This document shows, piece by piece, positions 12,765 through 25,331 of a DNA stretch of 64,000 nt. Position numbers and translations under genes: made by a program. The DNA comes from Ectocarpus siliculosus (lineage: Eukaryota; Sar; Phaeophyceae; Ectocarpales; Ectocarpaceae): positions 4,563,343 through 4,627,342 of the forward strand of contig FN649740.1 of NCBI GenBank assembly GCA_000310025.1, given 5' to 3'. The notes beneath the pieces were generated by a model. It was not told the origin of the DNA. It made no database searches and was given only the letters and a program-made list of their open reading frames with translations. Within the stretch, counting starts at the first letter, position 1; each line of letters opens with the position of its first letter.

Positions 12765-15700
12765 ATGGGTTCTCTCACCCCAGGTTCTCAGCAGGATGAA
12801 GTGCAAAACCGGGACGGCGAAGGAAAATTAAAGATAATCTACGACGAGGTTTTCCTAAAGCACCGACCACCGCCGGGCCACCCCCACCCGGAATGCCCCG
12901 CAAGAGTCTCCACCGCCAGGAGTGAGCTTGACCGGTTGGAGGTAAGTATCTTGGGCCCTCCCGATACTGCGTCTGGTGTTGTGTTTCGCAAATACTGACC
13001 TCGATTTGCCTGTAGAAGGTATGAGCAAAGGTATAGAAGGCGAGGGATGTCGGACATGCGAGTTTGGATCTAGCGTTCTGACGTAACGGTGGAAATTGGG
13101 ATCATCTGCTGGCACAGACAGATGATTCTTTCGGTGCCAGCCAAGGCGACAAAAAGAAACACAACGATCGAGATCAGGGCCCAACGTCATCTGCCTCCAA
13201 CGGATCATTGAAGAGGGCTCTCCTGCTATTTTCTCACTACCGCTGGACTTTGAACTCCAAGAAACCAGGCGCGTGGCTTACAAGAGCATGCACCAGCGGC
13301 GCTTCCAACGCTTTCAACACAAAGACTTCTTTGTTGACACAAACGGAGACCGGCCCGTCTCACAAAATACGATGTACCCGCATACCTATGCTGATCACAG
13401 CACAGCGGAGTATAGTATAGCTTGACGACGTAGTATAGAACTGTCGTGGTCGCCGTCGCGGTGGTGGCACGCAGGAGTCGACGTGGCAGAATGGCGGAGG
13501 CGCTCAGTAGCTCTCGGTGCCGGCGGCTTGGGAGTGGAGGGGTAGGGAACCACTGTTGGCTGGGCAGAATGTTGATTGGGCCTCTCGATAAGCATCGACA
13601 CAGAGAACGGCACGAAAAGACACCAAGCTATCATATGCATATGTCGTATTTGGGACAAGTCTACAGACTCTGGTAGCGTTTTCGTCAAGACGGCATGACG
13701 AGGTTCATTGGTGAAACGTTCACTGCAGTCAAGTGTCCCCGCAAGCACCTCTGAAATATCGCGCTCGCACGACTCGGGCACCGACAATACTTATTTCTCC
13801 TCGCTACCCTTTCGATGTGATCTTCGCTATACATACCCCAGTCCAACAAAGAGATCGTTCCACGAGTGACACCGGTAAGTGCCGTTTACTTTCCGCTTCA
13901 GGGGATCGAGTGGGCGACGCCCTCGTCCCTTCAATCAGAGAAAGGAAGGGAGCGAACTTTAGCCGCGATCGAGAGAGTGCACAACCCGGAGTATCTGGAA
14001 GAGGTGCTGCGCGTGTGCGCCAAGGGGGGAGGGGCTGCGGACTTCGACACGTGAGATGTTGTTCGCCTTTCCGTTCGTCTGTCTGTCTGTCTGTCTGCCT
14101 GTCTGTCTGCCTGCCTGTCTGTCTGTCTGCCTGTCTGTCTGTCTGCCCGTCTCTCTGTCTCTCTGTCTCTCTCTCTGTGCGTCTCTCTCTCGAGGAATAG
14201 TTACGATAACGGAAACCCGCTGCGAGGATACGAGGCTGGGTCGTGGCAATGCCTTCTCTGAGTGTGTGTCTCTGTCTCTGTCTTTGTATGTGTTTCTGCT
14301 CTCTGTATCTCTGTATCTCTCTTGGCCTTCGTATTTTCGCTCCGGTTTCGTCGTTGCGGAACATGCCTTAGCCTGGAAACCCATCCGTGTATCGGGTCGG
14401 TATCGCCAAACCGAGTCAAGCTCGTCAGTAGTCGCTACACCTGTGTTCCCAACTTCTTCTCATTAGTCGCTGCCGTTTCTTCAGCTGTTGGTAGTTCAGT
14501 TGGTGCATGCAGCAGCATTGCCCACTCCATTCCCATGTAGAAAACTCGTGAGGAGTGTTCACCCGTCGCTGCCTAGCCGTGGTCGGTCGAATCGCGAAAA
14601 GCGTGTATAGGTCGCACGAGGTATTCCCTCCTGCGAGGGCTCGACCATGTCATGCAACGGCCATGGCATTCCCCCGAACTAGCTGGCGGTTTCAATATGC
14701 CTTTATCGTTTCTTGCCATTGTCATCATTTTCGCCTGTGTGTGCAGCTGACTGTTCTCTGTTTTTGTCGTTGTTGTTGTTAATGTTGACGTCGTCGTTGT
14801 CTTCGTCACGCAGGGCATCCCTCTGACGTGTTCCCACTCTCTCTCACTCCGAGCTCGTCAAACGCAAAAGACCCGTTGTTAGGCTAAGTGGTTTGTTGCT
14901 GTCGTTGTTCTCTCCCGTACCTATCGGCGAAACGCGCCCATGGCGGGGAACGGGCGAGCAGCTACATTTGCCCCGATACCTTCGAGGTGAGAAACGTCAC
15001 ATCTGCCGAGTTTAACCGTCTCCCCAAAACCCATCAGCAAGTGTGCCACCCCGTCGAATAAGATGTTTGTTGATCAGTTGGTTTATTGTCGTCGAGCACA
15101 TCGAGGGCCTTCAATCGCCGAAAAACTTCCAAAGCCGACAAAAGGCTCGCCACGTACTCGCAGGCACTACCGACGTTACCCATAGCGAGGTACGTTCGTA
15201 CGTGTTCCCAAGGTTTTTTCCCAACGAGGGGTTGTCAGCTTGCATTGAATTGTCTGGGACCGAAATCATATGTAGGGTGGATGTCTTTTCAAATGTGAGG
15301 GTTCTGTTAGTGCATGGATTCGGGTGGCTGGAATCCGGTGAGTCCATTTCATGCCGGCGATGGCCACTGTTGTCGCCCAACTGCCCAAGTTGGGATTGAA
15401 TGCCAGGACACCCTGTGATGGTTTCCAACGTCAGCGCCTATGGTCGTCAAGATCTCAAGTCTAGGTTTGTGAATTGTTTCTTTCTGTGGGTTGGCTCCTT
15501 GGGGAAGTCGACCCCGCCATTGCATGAGGGCCGCATAACCACAATATATGGCGTTGCCCTAGGTGCCACCGGGTCAACCTGACCCCCTGCTTTTGGTTTC
15601 AGCAGTTTGACACACGCGTGTCGGTCACTAACGTGCCCTCCCTGGCAGGCGCCGCCCTTTCCCCTACCTTGCCATCTGCGCTGGGAGCCACAAGGGGCTC

Positions 15701-16133
15701 CGCGATTGCCGCGTTACAGACCGCTCCAGGTCTTGGGCTGGGCTGCCTTTTCGATAACAGTTTTGTCTGTTGCCCCCCCCTCCCACCTCCGTCTTTCGAG
15801 GACCCGTAGTCAACGGTCTACCTTGTGAGGCATGCCAAACATGCCCATCCCGTGCCCTCCCCCGAAAGTTTTTTTCTCGTCTCCCCGCCCCCCCCCTGCC
15901 CGCAGTCGGCAAGCTAATTCCTTGACCGGACGTTTCACAGGTGTGTATAGCGGCGTCGTCGGCGTGGATGGACGCGGTCGAATCGGCAGCGGGGGGGTCG
16001 CCGGCTTTCGCTCTTGCCCGGCCTCCGGGGCACCACGCCACCGCCGGGGTTGGCATGGGTGAGCGTGAACCTTCTAGATCATGGGGGGTATGGCTGTTGA
16101 TATCACAGCCGAGGTTTTGATTTCGTTTGTCCG

Positions 16134-16164
<31 letters not shown>

Positions 16165-19100
16165 CGTTGTTGCTTTCGTTGTTCGAGGGGGATAGCGAGC
16201 AAGAGCGGGAACGGATTACCGGAAAACATAATTTCAAGAACCTAGGGATCCAGAGCGTGTCTCACAGGCTTGCACCTTGCAGACCTGCGACCATGTGGCG
16301 GACTAGGAGTCCGCCACAACTATTGATACTGGTGTGACTGTGTTTCGCGACGGACAGGGATGCGCGGAAATTGGTCCTAATAGGAAGTTGAGTGTTTGCC
16401 TGGTGTCCTATGTACACGACAGTTGTTCGGCGGAGGCTCACATGTCCCGGAAGCCCCGAGACTCGCGGATGAACTTGAGCAAGACGCCCTTGCCCGGCAG
16501 ATGCGCAGGCACAGCTCTTCGCCGGCATAGCAAATGTCCAATGCAGAAACGAGCGTCATGTGCTATCTACAAGTTTTCTCTCTGATTGTTCATCACTGTC
16601 CTACAGAGACACAAACACACGCAAGTTGCATCGCAGTGGCTCCGTAGGTTCGGGCGAGCGTATTGGTGTGGCGTGTTCATGTCGCAATACCGGGTCCGTT
16701 GAGAAGCTTTTTGTGTCATTTGCGAGCGATGCCCGCCCTTAGAATGTTGGCCCCCTTCCGGAGCCCTCGACTACATCTCGTTCACACTGACTGACGTATT
16801 TTCGTTGGCCAGCCTGTTGGCGGGGTCGATCCTAGTTATTGCACTGTACTCATACACATAACCACTACCTGGTACACGTTTCCGTAACGGTGGCGGCGTG
16901 GTGTTTTCGAGCAAAAGGTTTCTGCCTGGTGTGCTTCGCGGCGGTGGCGGCCTTCCACGCCCTCGACGCCCTCGGGTGCGGCCGTGTGGCGATCCTCGAC
17001 TTCGACGTTCATCACGGCAACGGCGTGGCGGCCCTGGTGAAGGGGGACGCGAGGGTGTGTGTCCATAGGCTACAGCTCGCGATGGGGGGTTGTCGGTTTG
17101 CTGCTCAAACGTGCGCTCATTCCTCGTTCGCGCAGGGTGCGCTTGGTGTATCGGGGCGTTTTGGCGTCGCAGAGAGCCTGACTGATGCGAGATGGGGCGT
17201 GCCGGAAGGAAAAACGAACAAACAAAAAATGTGGGGAGGAGGGCGAGGATATCTAGGAAGTGTTTGCCCACGTTGTTCGTGAGAGACCTATCTCTTGTTT
17301 ATTCATGGGAGAGCTAAACGTTGGCTCGTAAAATGCAGAGTAACGGGAGTATTGAACGCGAGAGGGTAGACTATTGCAGCCATTCTGGGTGGTCTGCCGT
17401 TCCATGGGCCGGTAGCAGGTTGGTTAGGCCGCATGGGTGGGTGTGTTGAGAGATCTCCGCCGGAAATGAGGAAAATCATTGGTGCCAAAGCTCACGCTCA
17501 ATCGAAGGAAGCGCCCTCTTTACTCTGCCGCGGGTAAATCAGAAGGTCCTGGGCGGATATCGGAACAGCTTTGATCGTACCGACAAACAACCGATGCTAC
17601 AGTTGACGTGGCAAGCGTGCGTCGCGTCGCCCCTGCTCTTTCATGGACTCGTGGGATCATACTCACGACCAAGGCCCCTCGTGCGCAGAGGCCCCTGACT
17701 TGGTTTCTGCACTTCTCACTACCGCAACCTCCCCTGCACCACGTGTTCGTGTGCTTCTTTGTCCAGATACGGTACTGTTCGATTCACCAAGGAGGCATAT
17801 TTCCAGGGTCGGGGGGAGCGGAGGACTCAGGTCCGCTAGGTAAGACTTGAGAGAGGTAGGTCGACGCAGGCTTGGGTCTTCCGTTTTGTCCTCGAGTTGT
17901 AAGGCTGGTGTTCTGTGTTATTTTTGTTGCTGTTGCTGTTGCTGTTGCCATTGCTGTTGTCGTTGTCCCTGCGGAATTCTCCTGCTCTCCATTCAGGGCC
18001 TCGTAGTGCCCACCGTGCTGATGCAAAGCCCCACCACCCCCCGCGCCCCTTCTTCTGTAGGAAATCTGAAGCACCTACAATTCTTTGGGGTGGACGAGAC
18101 ATGGGAGACGTACGAGCCACGGTTTGAGGAAGCAGTCGAATGGCTGGCAGTGAGTAAATTACTCAGAGGATCCTTACTTAGTGCCTCTAAATTGCTGCTT
18201 GCGCTTTGTCTGTAGAGGCAGAAACTGGCCGCAACTGGCGACTGGGGCTTTGGCCAAATACGAAGCTTAATCATGGGTGCGAACTCACTAGACATGCACC
18301 GGGGCTATGCACAATGCGTTATTTGGAGGGAGGGCTTTGAACCATTTCCACAGTCGCAATGTGTCATCAATCGACGAAGACGGGTGTGTCCTCTTTTGTA
18401 CTCTTTCGTGTTTTGTTGTGGAAATGTGTGTCGCTCGCGGGAGGGAGGATTTCATGTTTCTGCCAGGAAGAAAACGCTCACTCAAGCTCCAGCTGGGGCC
18501 GCGGAGTTGATCTCGTGTGTCGCGCGGTCTTTCACCTTAAGGCGTGACCCATAGAACTGTGACAAGCATTCAATGTACAGCAGTCCCAGGCGTAGCGCCG
18601 CAGATAGTTCGCAAGAACCAAGCCGCAAGACTTCGGACAACAATCGCCGGCACGATGGAGATAGGCCGCGAGGCTAGTTGAAACGTTTCTTGGCGTTTCG
18701 TTGTGATCTACTGTAGTTCTTCACGATGTAATACCTCCCTCTAAAGCAGTTTTGATTTCCCACTCCGAGCCCCTCTGCCCGCTTCCCTGGCCTCCGGCCA
18801 TCCATGTCACCCAGACGGTACTTCTCGTAATTTTTCCTTCCGTCCCGTTATCGATGCCTCTCAGGAGTTCATGCCGGACTTGGTTTTGGTCAGCGCAGGG
18901 TACGACGCTCTCGAAGCGGACGAGCTGGCCACTGCAAGTCTGCAGCCGAAGGACTACGGACGGTAAGTCCACGACGACGTTGTTGTTGTTGTTGTTGTTG
19001 TTGTCATCGTTGTTGTTGCTAGTGGTGGGGTGATGGCAGAGTTGCCGTCGCCGGCTCATCGCCGTGATGTCTTAAACTCGTTGCACTCACACAAGCCATC

Positions 19101-19740
19101 TACACGTACGTCGGGACACTTTACGGTCGTCTGCTCCGCGCAAATCGCCAAGCCCGGGGCCCTTTCGATGGCCCCCTGCGTTCACACGTCCGCCGCGGTA
19201 TCGGCACTTACCCTGTCCTGTAGTCGATATTTATGTTCATGTTCACGATGTGCTGCGCACAGCGTACGCTGACACTGTGTATCCGCCGGTGCATACGTTG
19301 TCGATGCCGCATTAAACGACACTTTTTTTACGACGTGCTTCTTCCGAAAGGATGGGTAAGCGTCTCAAAGAGGTTTTCGGCAGCAAAGTGGCGTTCGGAT
19401 TAGAGGGCGGCTACAACTTACAGGTATGAGCGACATGATGGAGGTGAGGGGTAGTGTAGAACAAATCACGAGAACGCGCTGTGCTCGCCATGTACCCGTT
19501 CGTTTTGAAGAGCCTTCGATGTCGAGACCACACAGTGCCCGTCAAGATTAAAAGTACGAGACGCATCGAAGGGGTTGTCCGTGTCCCCAAGATTTGGAAC
19601 AAGTCTGAGAAAAGATTGAATGTGGTGATCGTCGGTACCCCCTTGCCCCGTTTTGCTTCTCTCCCTTCTCTCCCTGCGGGCAGGTGACACCGGTGGCAAT
19701 TCGCGCTACTGTGGAGCCATTCCTCTGCGCCGGAGCATGA
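12765..19740 (+). CDS. Histone deacetylase (zinc-dependent, HDAC superfamily), complete, 10 exons
   Basis: Removes acetyl groups from lysines of histones or other proteins. Exons: 12765-12941, 13902-14050, 14962-14986, 15941-16058, 16918-17054, 17767-17839, 18061-18149, 18865-18962, 19351-19423, 19684-19740. Phases agree at every junction and the sum is 996 bases (331 residues plus TGA). Seen: HPECPAR near 49; TYICPDTFE from exons 2-4; RPPGHH at 144-149; DFDVHHGNG at 184-192 (zinc ligands Asp186, His188); IHQGGIFPGSG at 208-218; SAGYDA with the third ligand Asp270; LEGGY with the catalytic-position Tyr310. All catalytic residues are present, so it should be active. There is little outside the catalytic core, and the stretch after the FPGSG loop is shorter than usual. 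Exon 3 is only 25 bases, but it restores both frame and motif. The style is closer to bacterial-like and plant HDA8/14-type enzymes than to class I; that class call is tentative. No targeting peptide is evident. Confidence 0.94.
14077..14192. repeat. CTGT/CTGC microsatellite in a deacetylase intron
   Basis: About 115 bases of CTGT, CTGC and CTCT units follow the exon 13902-14050 donor. It is a simple repeat with no coding meaning; the open frames crossing it on both strands are artefacts of the repeat. Confidence 0.9.
16133..16185. repeat. (TTG)n microsatellite in a deacetylase intron
   Basis: About ten perfect GTT units followed by imperfect ones lie just after the donor of the exon carrying RPPGHH. 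Similar (TTG)n tracts occur at 17921-17961 and 18979-19020 in later introns of the same gene. Confidence 0.88.
18979..19020. repeat. (GTT)n microsatellite in a deacetylase intron
   Basis: A run of GTT units lies 17 bases after the donor of exon 18865-18962. This is one of at least three trinucleotide tracts of the same sequence in this gene. Confidence 0.85.
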
Positions 19741-21589
19741 CGCGTGCACACTCCCTCCAGCATCCATCTTGGGGTGCCGCGCACGGCGTCCCACAGAACC
19801 CGCCACCACTTGAGAGCCTGGGAGTTAAGAAGCTCAGGTTTCAAGTTTAGCACCCTATGTAGTCGCAAACATTACATATAGGTGGTCCAGTTTGAGAAAT
19901 CCACACTAAAGCCCTACCAGTATCTATGTACTCGATGATGGGTTGTCCCACAGAGACAACAAGAAACAAGCCTCGGGCAATTGTTCATATCGAGAGACGT
20001 CAACGCCTTCCAAGTTTGTTTGCTGATGAACGGAATGCCTAGCAGGTGGCGCGAAACCTGACCAGGGAATCTGTCTAATCATTTCTCCTTTCTCTTTTCG
20101 TCGAGGCCCGAACCGGCAACACTACCATAAAAATCACGGGCGTGCGGTTACGCCTGCTCCACCGGGGCAGCAACCACGCACAGCGCTCACCTCACAAGAG
20201 TGGAAGAATTACGTTAGGTCAAACCTTGAAAATTGATTATTGTGACCCCGGGGAGATAATGAATGATCCCCGAGAGGGCCGAGAGGGGAATAAACGAATC
20301 ATCCCCGGTCACACAAAGTCTCCGGAGATTTTTTAGTTCGTTGATTCTCCGATCCTTTTCTTTTTTCTTGTCCCCTCCCGGGCCTCCCGGGGATGTTTCT
20401 TGTTGTCCCCTGGATTGAGGACAAACAGCATCTTGAACCGTAACGCCGATTGTGCCTGGCATTTGCGGAAGGGGGTCGTTCTGTTTTGTATCCTCTCAGC
20501 ACTCAACACCCTCCCCGAGACAAAACAGGTGAAATGCACGATTCATTCACAATTAGTTGCGTGAATATGTTCATTTCAACAATGATGCCGAATATCACGA
20601 AAAGAGAAGTCCCGGTGCGGCAAACTGGAGTTTTCCGCACCAAGGGCCGCGGCCCTAACGAGAAGGCCGCTGTACTGTGGGGCAGAACCAAAATGTACTG
20701 CTTGCGCGCGCAGCGCGCAGTAAGTGACGCGCACGTGAAGAAATGAACATTGGTTCAAAACAGACCGAACCAAGCGATTGGTTTTCGAAACTGAACCATG
20801 CCATACGTTTCGGCAAATGGATACATTTTCGCCCTCCTCCCACCTCCCAGCAACTCCCCAAATCGTGTTGTCTTGAGAAGGGTCTCCGGCTGGACAGAAT
20901 GTTGTAGTTACAGTCGACCGTGGTCACTGATACAGCAAAGTAGGTTTGACGTTTACAGTGTCCGTCTTCTTCAAGAATACAGCAGTTCCCCCCCCGAAAA
21001 TCTAGTTATTCCCTACCCAAAACATGTCTCACATAGACTCATCCTCCAGCAATCATATACACTATCGTTATTCGTGTCCATTGGTATCCACGGTCACCCA
21101 CGGCCCACGGGGGACCATAATGGCTTTCACCACCACGGGGATCACAACGGGTACCAAGATTAAGCGTACTCTATAACATCGACTAGGCGGGGTCGACGAA
21201 GGCGCGGCCGCAGCGAGCTGGTACACCCAAGGTTCCGTGGGAGGCTCACACAGCACAGCAGTTAGTGAGTCCAGCATTATTCCAGCTCGGCGCAAGAATG
21301 TAAAGAAAGAGAGGAAGGTATCTAAAGCTGAACAACTGAACTGGCTTGGTGTGGGCGTGGAGGAAAGCGCGTCAGTGTGCCCTCACCCAGATCCACGGCG
21401 CGACGCTGAGGGCGTTGTCGAATCTCCCGTGTTTCGTACAGTGGACGCGCACGCCGAGGCCTTGGGCAGGTCTCTTCATCATACTTACTTGTTGCAGATT
21501 TAAACCCTACGGTGGGTTTTGTTGTTTTCAAAGCTCCAAGACGTTTCGTTTTTCCTTAGTCGGGACGAATAGGTCCCGTGGTGATCATC
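19741..21589. other. Intergenic region without a recognised gene
   Basis: No exon chain or known motif is seen on either strand. At 20238-20318 there is an imperfect inverted repeat (CCGGGGA...ATGATCCCC facing GGGGA...ATCATCCCCGG) that could fold into a hairpin of about 80 bases. From about 21080 onwards, scattered CCACGGG/GGTACC pieces announce the minisatellite that follows. Confidence 0.5.
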
Positions 21590-22060
21590 ATGATTACCCG
21601 TCGGCACCCGTAGGGTGCTACACCACCGATACCAATGGATCGCTACCCACGGTTATCACCACGGGTGCCTGTGGCTACCCACGGTGACGACCATGGGCTA
21701 GCGTTAGGCATCAGTTTGGGTGCCCATGGGTCACCATGTGTGTGGCCATGGGTCACCATGGGTACCCACGGGCAATACCCATGGGTACCCATAGGCATTA
21801 CCCGTGGGAACCATGGGTACCCANNNNNNNNNNNNNNNNNNNNNNNNNNNNNNNNNNNNNNNNNNNNNNNNNNNNNNNNNNNNNNNNNNNNNNNNNNNNN
21901 NNNNNNNNNNNNNNNNNNNNNNNTCCTCGTCTCCCTGCATATGTGTGGGTGACTCCCCTCGGTACCCATGGGTATTGCCCGTGGGTACCCATGGGTATTG
22001 CCCGTGGGTACCCATCGGCATTGCCCATGGTGCCCATGGGTACCCACGGGGTAATTCCAC
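21590..22060. repeat. GGTACC/CCATGG minisatellite with assembly gap
   Basis: Tandem copies of a unit of about 23 bases, containing the palindromes GGTACC and CCATGG, flank a run of exactly 100 N (21824-21923). On the right side the unit GGTACCCATGGGTATT.. recurs at 21961, 21984 and 22007, a strict 23-base period. Left of the gap the copies are more diverged. The 100 N are a placeholder, so the true array length is unknown. Open frames through it are repeat artefacts. Confidence 0.9.
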
Positions 22061-23143
22061 TTGGTTATGGGCGAATGTATCAAACATCTGCACCGAGACA
22101 AAGAAATAAACGGAAAACCACGACGCAATGAAGAGGGCCGCGGGGCGGGAAAGCTTCGGGTATATGGTTTGAAACCCTTTTGTCACCTGAACGGGCACGC
22201 ACGCGAATGCGTGTGTACTACCTCGGGGAGAGATAAAGTAAGGAACAGAACGCCATTTGGCCTGCGGGTTCGCTTCGGCGACGATTTGAAACCCGGTATG
22301 TCGTGACCATCTCGCGTCCACGTGCTTGAAACCCTCTTACGCTTCTTGGGGCGGGGTCGCTTCTGCCACGACTTGAATCCCTTAACCCTTGCTGTATATG
22401 CCCCATTTTCGGAACTACATATTTGGCTTGGTCCTGAAGAACCACGAAGGAAATACTAACATACGTATGACGCCACAAAAAACGATGTTGTGAAAAAATA
22501 TATGAAGCCAAAACACAGCACCATAGAAAATCCACGCTCGACACCTTCACCACGAACTCCGCATCGGGCATCGTAAAATATCGTCGTTACACGGTGTACG
22601 ACGCAACAAGGCAAAAAGATTTCGTCGGAACCAAGATATTGACAAGAAGTCGGAACCACGATGTTGACATACGCACGGCACATATCGTCCCGAGAACCGA
22701 CAACACTCCCGCCAGGAAGGAAACCCATACCGGGAAACGTTGGCAATTTACAATGTCAACCTTGCAATGGGACAAACAAAACAACGACAACAACGTCAAC
22801 CCATTCTAGTAAACACACTAGTAAGAAACGTCGCCGATCAAAGTGACATGGCGCAGCTCGATAAGAGGAAGCAACCTAAACGGCTCGAATGTACGTAAAG
22901 CAGCCCCATTAGGCAACGCGAATGGTGTAACCATAACCAAGTGCATCCTTCAGCCCATCACCCAAGGACATCTGTGCGGGTGGAATTCCACTCTGCTAGG
23001 TAGAGAGCACCAGGAAACTCGGATCGGTAGGAATGTTGGCCCGCTCTCGACACACCGTAGGAGGACGAAAAAGATGGCGGAGCTGCGGTTCCTACTGACG
23101 CCTACAACCTGCCGTTCCGGATGTATGTGTTGTACGTGCTTCA
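22061..23143. other. Stretch without a recognised gene
   Basis: No conserved motif or convincing exon is seen on either strand between the minisatellite and the last exon of the transposase-like remnant. It may hold the 3' flank of that element, but I found no terminal inverted repeat. Confidence 0.4.
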
Positions 23144-25331
23144 CTAACGGTCAAAGATCGGGTGCTGGGACAACAGCTTGTTGGTGAGCAGGAGGTCGTT
23201 CTTGAAGCAGATGTTGTTGTCCAAGACGAAATGGTTCCGCACCTTTGGCATGCGCATGAGGACATGTCGAAACCCTGGTCAACAAGAGAGGCATGCGTTC
23301 CAGAACAAGTAAGGGTAGTTAACGCAGTTGGAGGTACTTAGCCTTAATGGATGAAACAACACGGATTACGAGTGAGACAGCGAGTAAAAGACATCAACGG
23401 GGGGCTGTAATGACGGTGTTAACCAGAAACTGCTATTGGTTCGACGCAGGGTGTATCTGACGCACCGCTTCGCCACCCGTTGTTGGACTCGGCGATGGAG
23501 GAATTCCCGTAGAACTCGGGTGGGTCTTGCTGCAAGTTCCACAGAAGAGGGTTGTTGTAGTCGTTTGGGTTGTTGAGGATAGAGTACGCAAGCTGCGTAT
23601 GGCCCCGACAATGGAACCTGCCGGCGTCCACAGTAACGATATGCGCACAACATGGGTATTGGGTACGGCAGGGGTATGTGGTACTTCATTCCGAGTTGGA
23701 GTTTGGACACACTGTACACGTCACCCCCAACGCCCCGCAAACTACAACTTAGAACGCCCAACCTGCTGCTGTGAGTAACTTACTTACAGGGAGCACGCCC
23801 TACTTTAGGCCGAGGTGTACGTAGTCTCTCGTTGAATTGCCCCGGGTGCTTTGGAAACACAGGCCCACGTGTCACGTACCGGTCGACGATCAGCATCGTT
23901 CCAACCCAGGACAGATCTCCTCGCCGCTCAGGTAGCGGTCCAGAACGCAGGCCTTGTCGTAAAAGAGGATGGTCGGGCGTCGATCCTCATCGGGAAAAAT
24001 ATGTTCCAGGGCCGCGTCCACATCGGCACATCCTTCCGCCTCCAAGAGGGGCACTATCCCGCAGATGATCCCGCAAGACCAGCTCGCGGAAAGACTCCCC
24101 CAGCTGCTCTTCCTTCCTAGAATTGCACGGAGCATCCTCATGTCCTCAGGCTATGTTGTCGGCACACACACGCACGCAGTGACAAGGGAGGTAGGGGTTT
24201 GTGATGGTGCCGATCAATGTGGCTTAAATCCGGCTGCTCCCATGCGCGCCAGATTCGTTATGATACACTCGATACCGCCACGTTCAAACTAGGTTAAACC
24301 CGAAGCCTGCGGTGTCAGGTGGGCTTCAATCGCAGGCCCTCCTACAGTGTATTCTTGGAGTACATGGTGATGTACACCCTCAACTGATGTTGGTGTGGGG
24401 ACCTTCTGTCTCAATTCCATGCGGTGTGACAAAAAACGTTCTCGTCGTCTGCCGGGCGCGTTCCGTCCTCGCCTGAGAACCCATGTCAGAGGGTTAATCC
24501 CGGCCGGAACGCGCCTATTGTCCTGTAGCTGTGATGGGGTTAGGAGTAGAGTGTAGGGTAAAATACCTTGAACAGTTGAAGGAAATGCGTAGAGGTGGGT
24601 ATTTCTCGCCCGTGAAGCAGAGGGGCAGTCGATGCAAAAAAGCCACGGCGCTTATGCGAGAGTTTTTAGATTGGAACGTGCACACATCACGTACGGGAGT
24701 ACCTCTAACATTTGTTCTTGCTGAAGCAAAAACGGCACCCCTATCGGAGCGGTTTAAAAAAAAAAACTACCAAAAATAAAGAAATCAAGGGGAAAGGAGT
24801 AACAGTTATTGGGGTTCTGTAAAACGGACCAGATGAAGGAGGAGGACCCCAAGCAGCCCTGTGCCTTCGAAGAAGTCCAGAGCCTCCCGTTAAGAACACC
24901 TCTTTTGACTCACGACGAAACACATACTTGAGAGGTAGTTGAGAAGCCCTCCCGAACCCTCTGGTGATGAAAAGACGATATCATGTCGGTAACCAATCAC
25001 AGAGTATGCCACCGCCGCGATGGTTGTTAATGCAGAAACCCCACATCAAAAACGCTTCGTCGTAAATTGCTGTTTCGTCCTAAAGGGGGGTGGGCGTAGC
25101 ATGCGTTGATTCTACGACACCTCCTGGTCCAAGAAGCGCGCTCGCTGTGCAACAGTCCACGTAGCCTCCCGGTTCCTTCTGTTGAACTCGTCCTCCTGTG
25201 CCTTGTGTGCTGTGCACGTTAGCCTGTTGTCCTCGCGATTGTTTCCGCAGGGCGGTTGTGCGACCCAGAACGCGCATTTGTGCCCGTGTACAGCAGCGTG
25301 GTCCTCGCAGTATCTGCCATTCAAAGATCAC
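23144..25331 (-). pseudogene. KDZ/CxC-type transposase remnant (DNA transposon)
   Basis: Four coding pieces lie in order on the minus strand. (1) About 25331-25121: Cys/His cluster GRYCEDH..C...C..TCTAHKAQ..FN, like the CxC6 cysteine cluster associated with KDZ transposases, ending at donor GAG|GTGTCG. (2) About 24141-23880: GIICGIVPLLEAEG, IFPDEDRRP, ILFYDKACVLDRYL, ending in LSWVGTMLIVDR at a GTACGT donor. (3) From 23617 after a CAG acceptor: FHCRGHTQLAYSILNNP and the Ser-Asn-Asn stretch after EFYGNSS. (4) A last exon with VRNHFVLDNN ending at TAG 23146-23144. Pieces 2 and 3 join in phase as VDR-FHCRGHT. Within piece 2 the frame changes between the YDKACVLDRYL part and the LSWVGTM part, so it looks broken by one frameshift. 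The N-terminal part and terminal repeats were not found. The family call rests on motif order recalled from fungal and algal CxC proteins. Confidence 0.68.

Noticed and set aside
13804-14466. Long Arg/Gln/Thr- or Cys/Leu-rich frames on both strands
   Set aside because: They are translations of the CTGT/CTCT microsatellite in a deacetylase intron.
15601-15820. Exon reading QFDTRVSVTNV as the missing piece of the deacetylase
   Set aside because: The FDT echo was tempting, but it is out of phase with exon 2, while the 25-base exon at 14962 restores both phase and the TYICPDTF motif.
21635-22321. Proteins with repeated YPWVP/GTHG peptides
   Set aside because: They are read-through of the 23-base minisatellite and the N gap.
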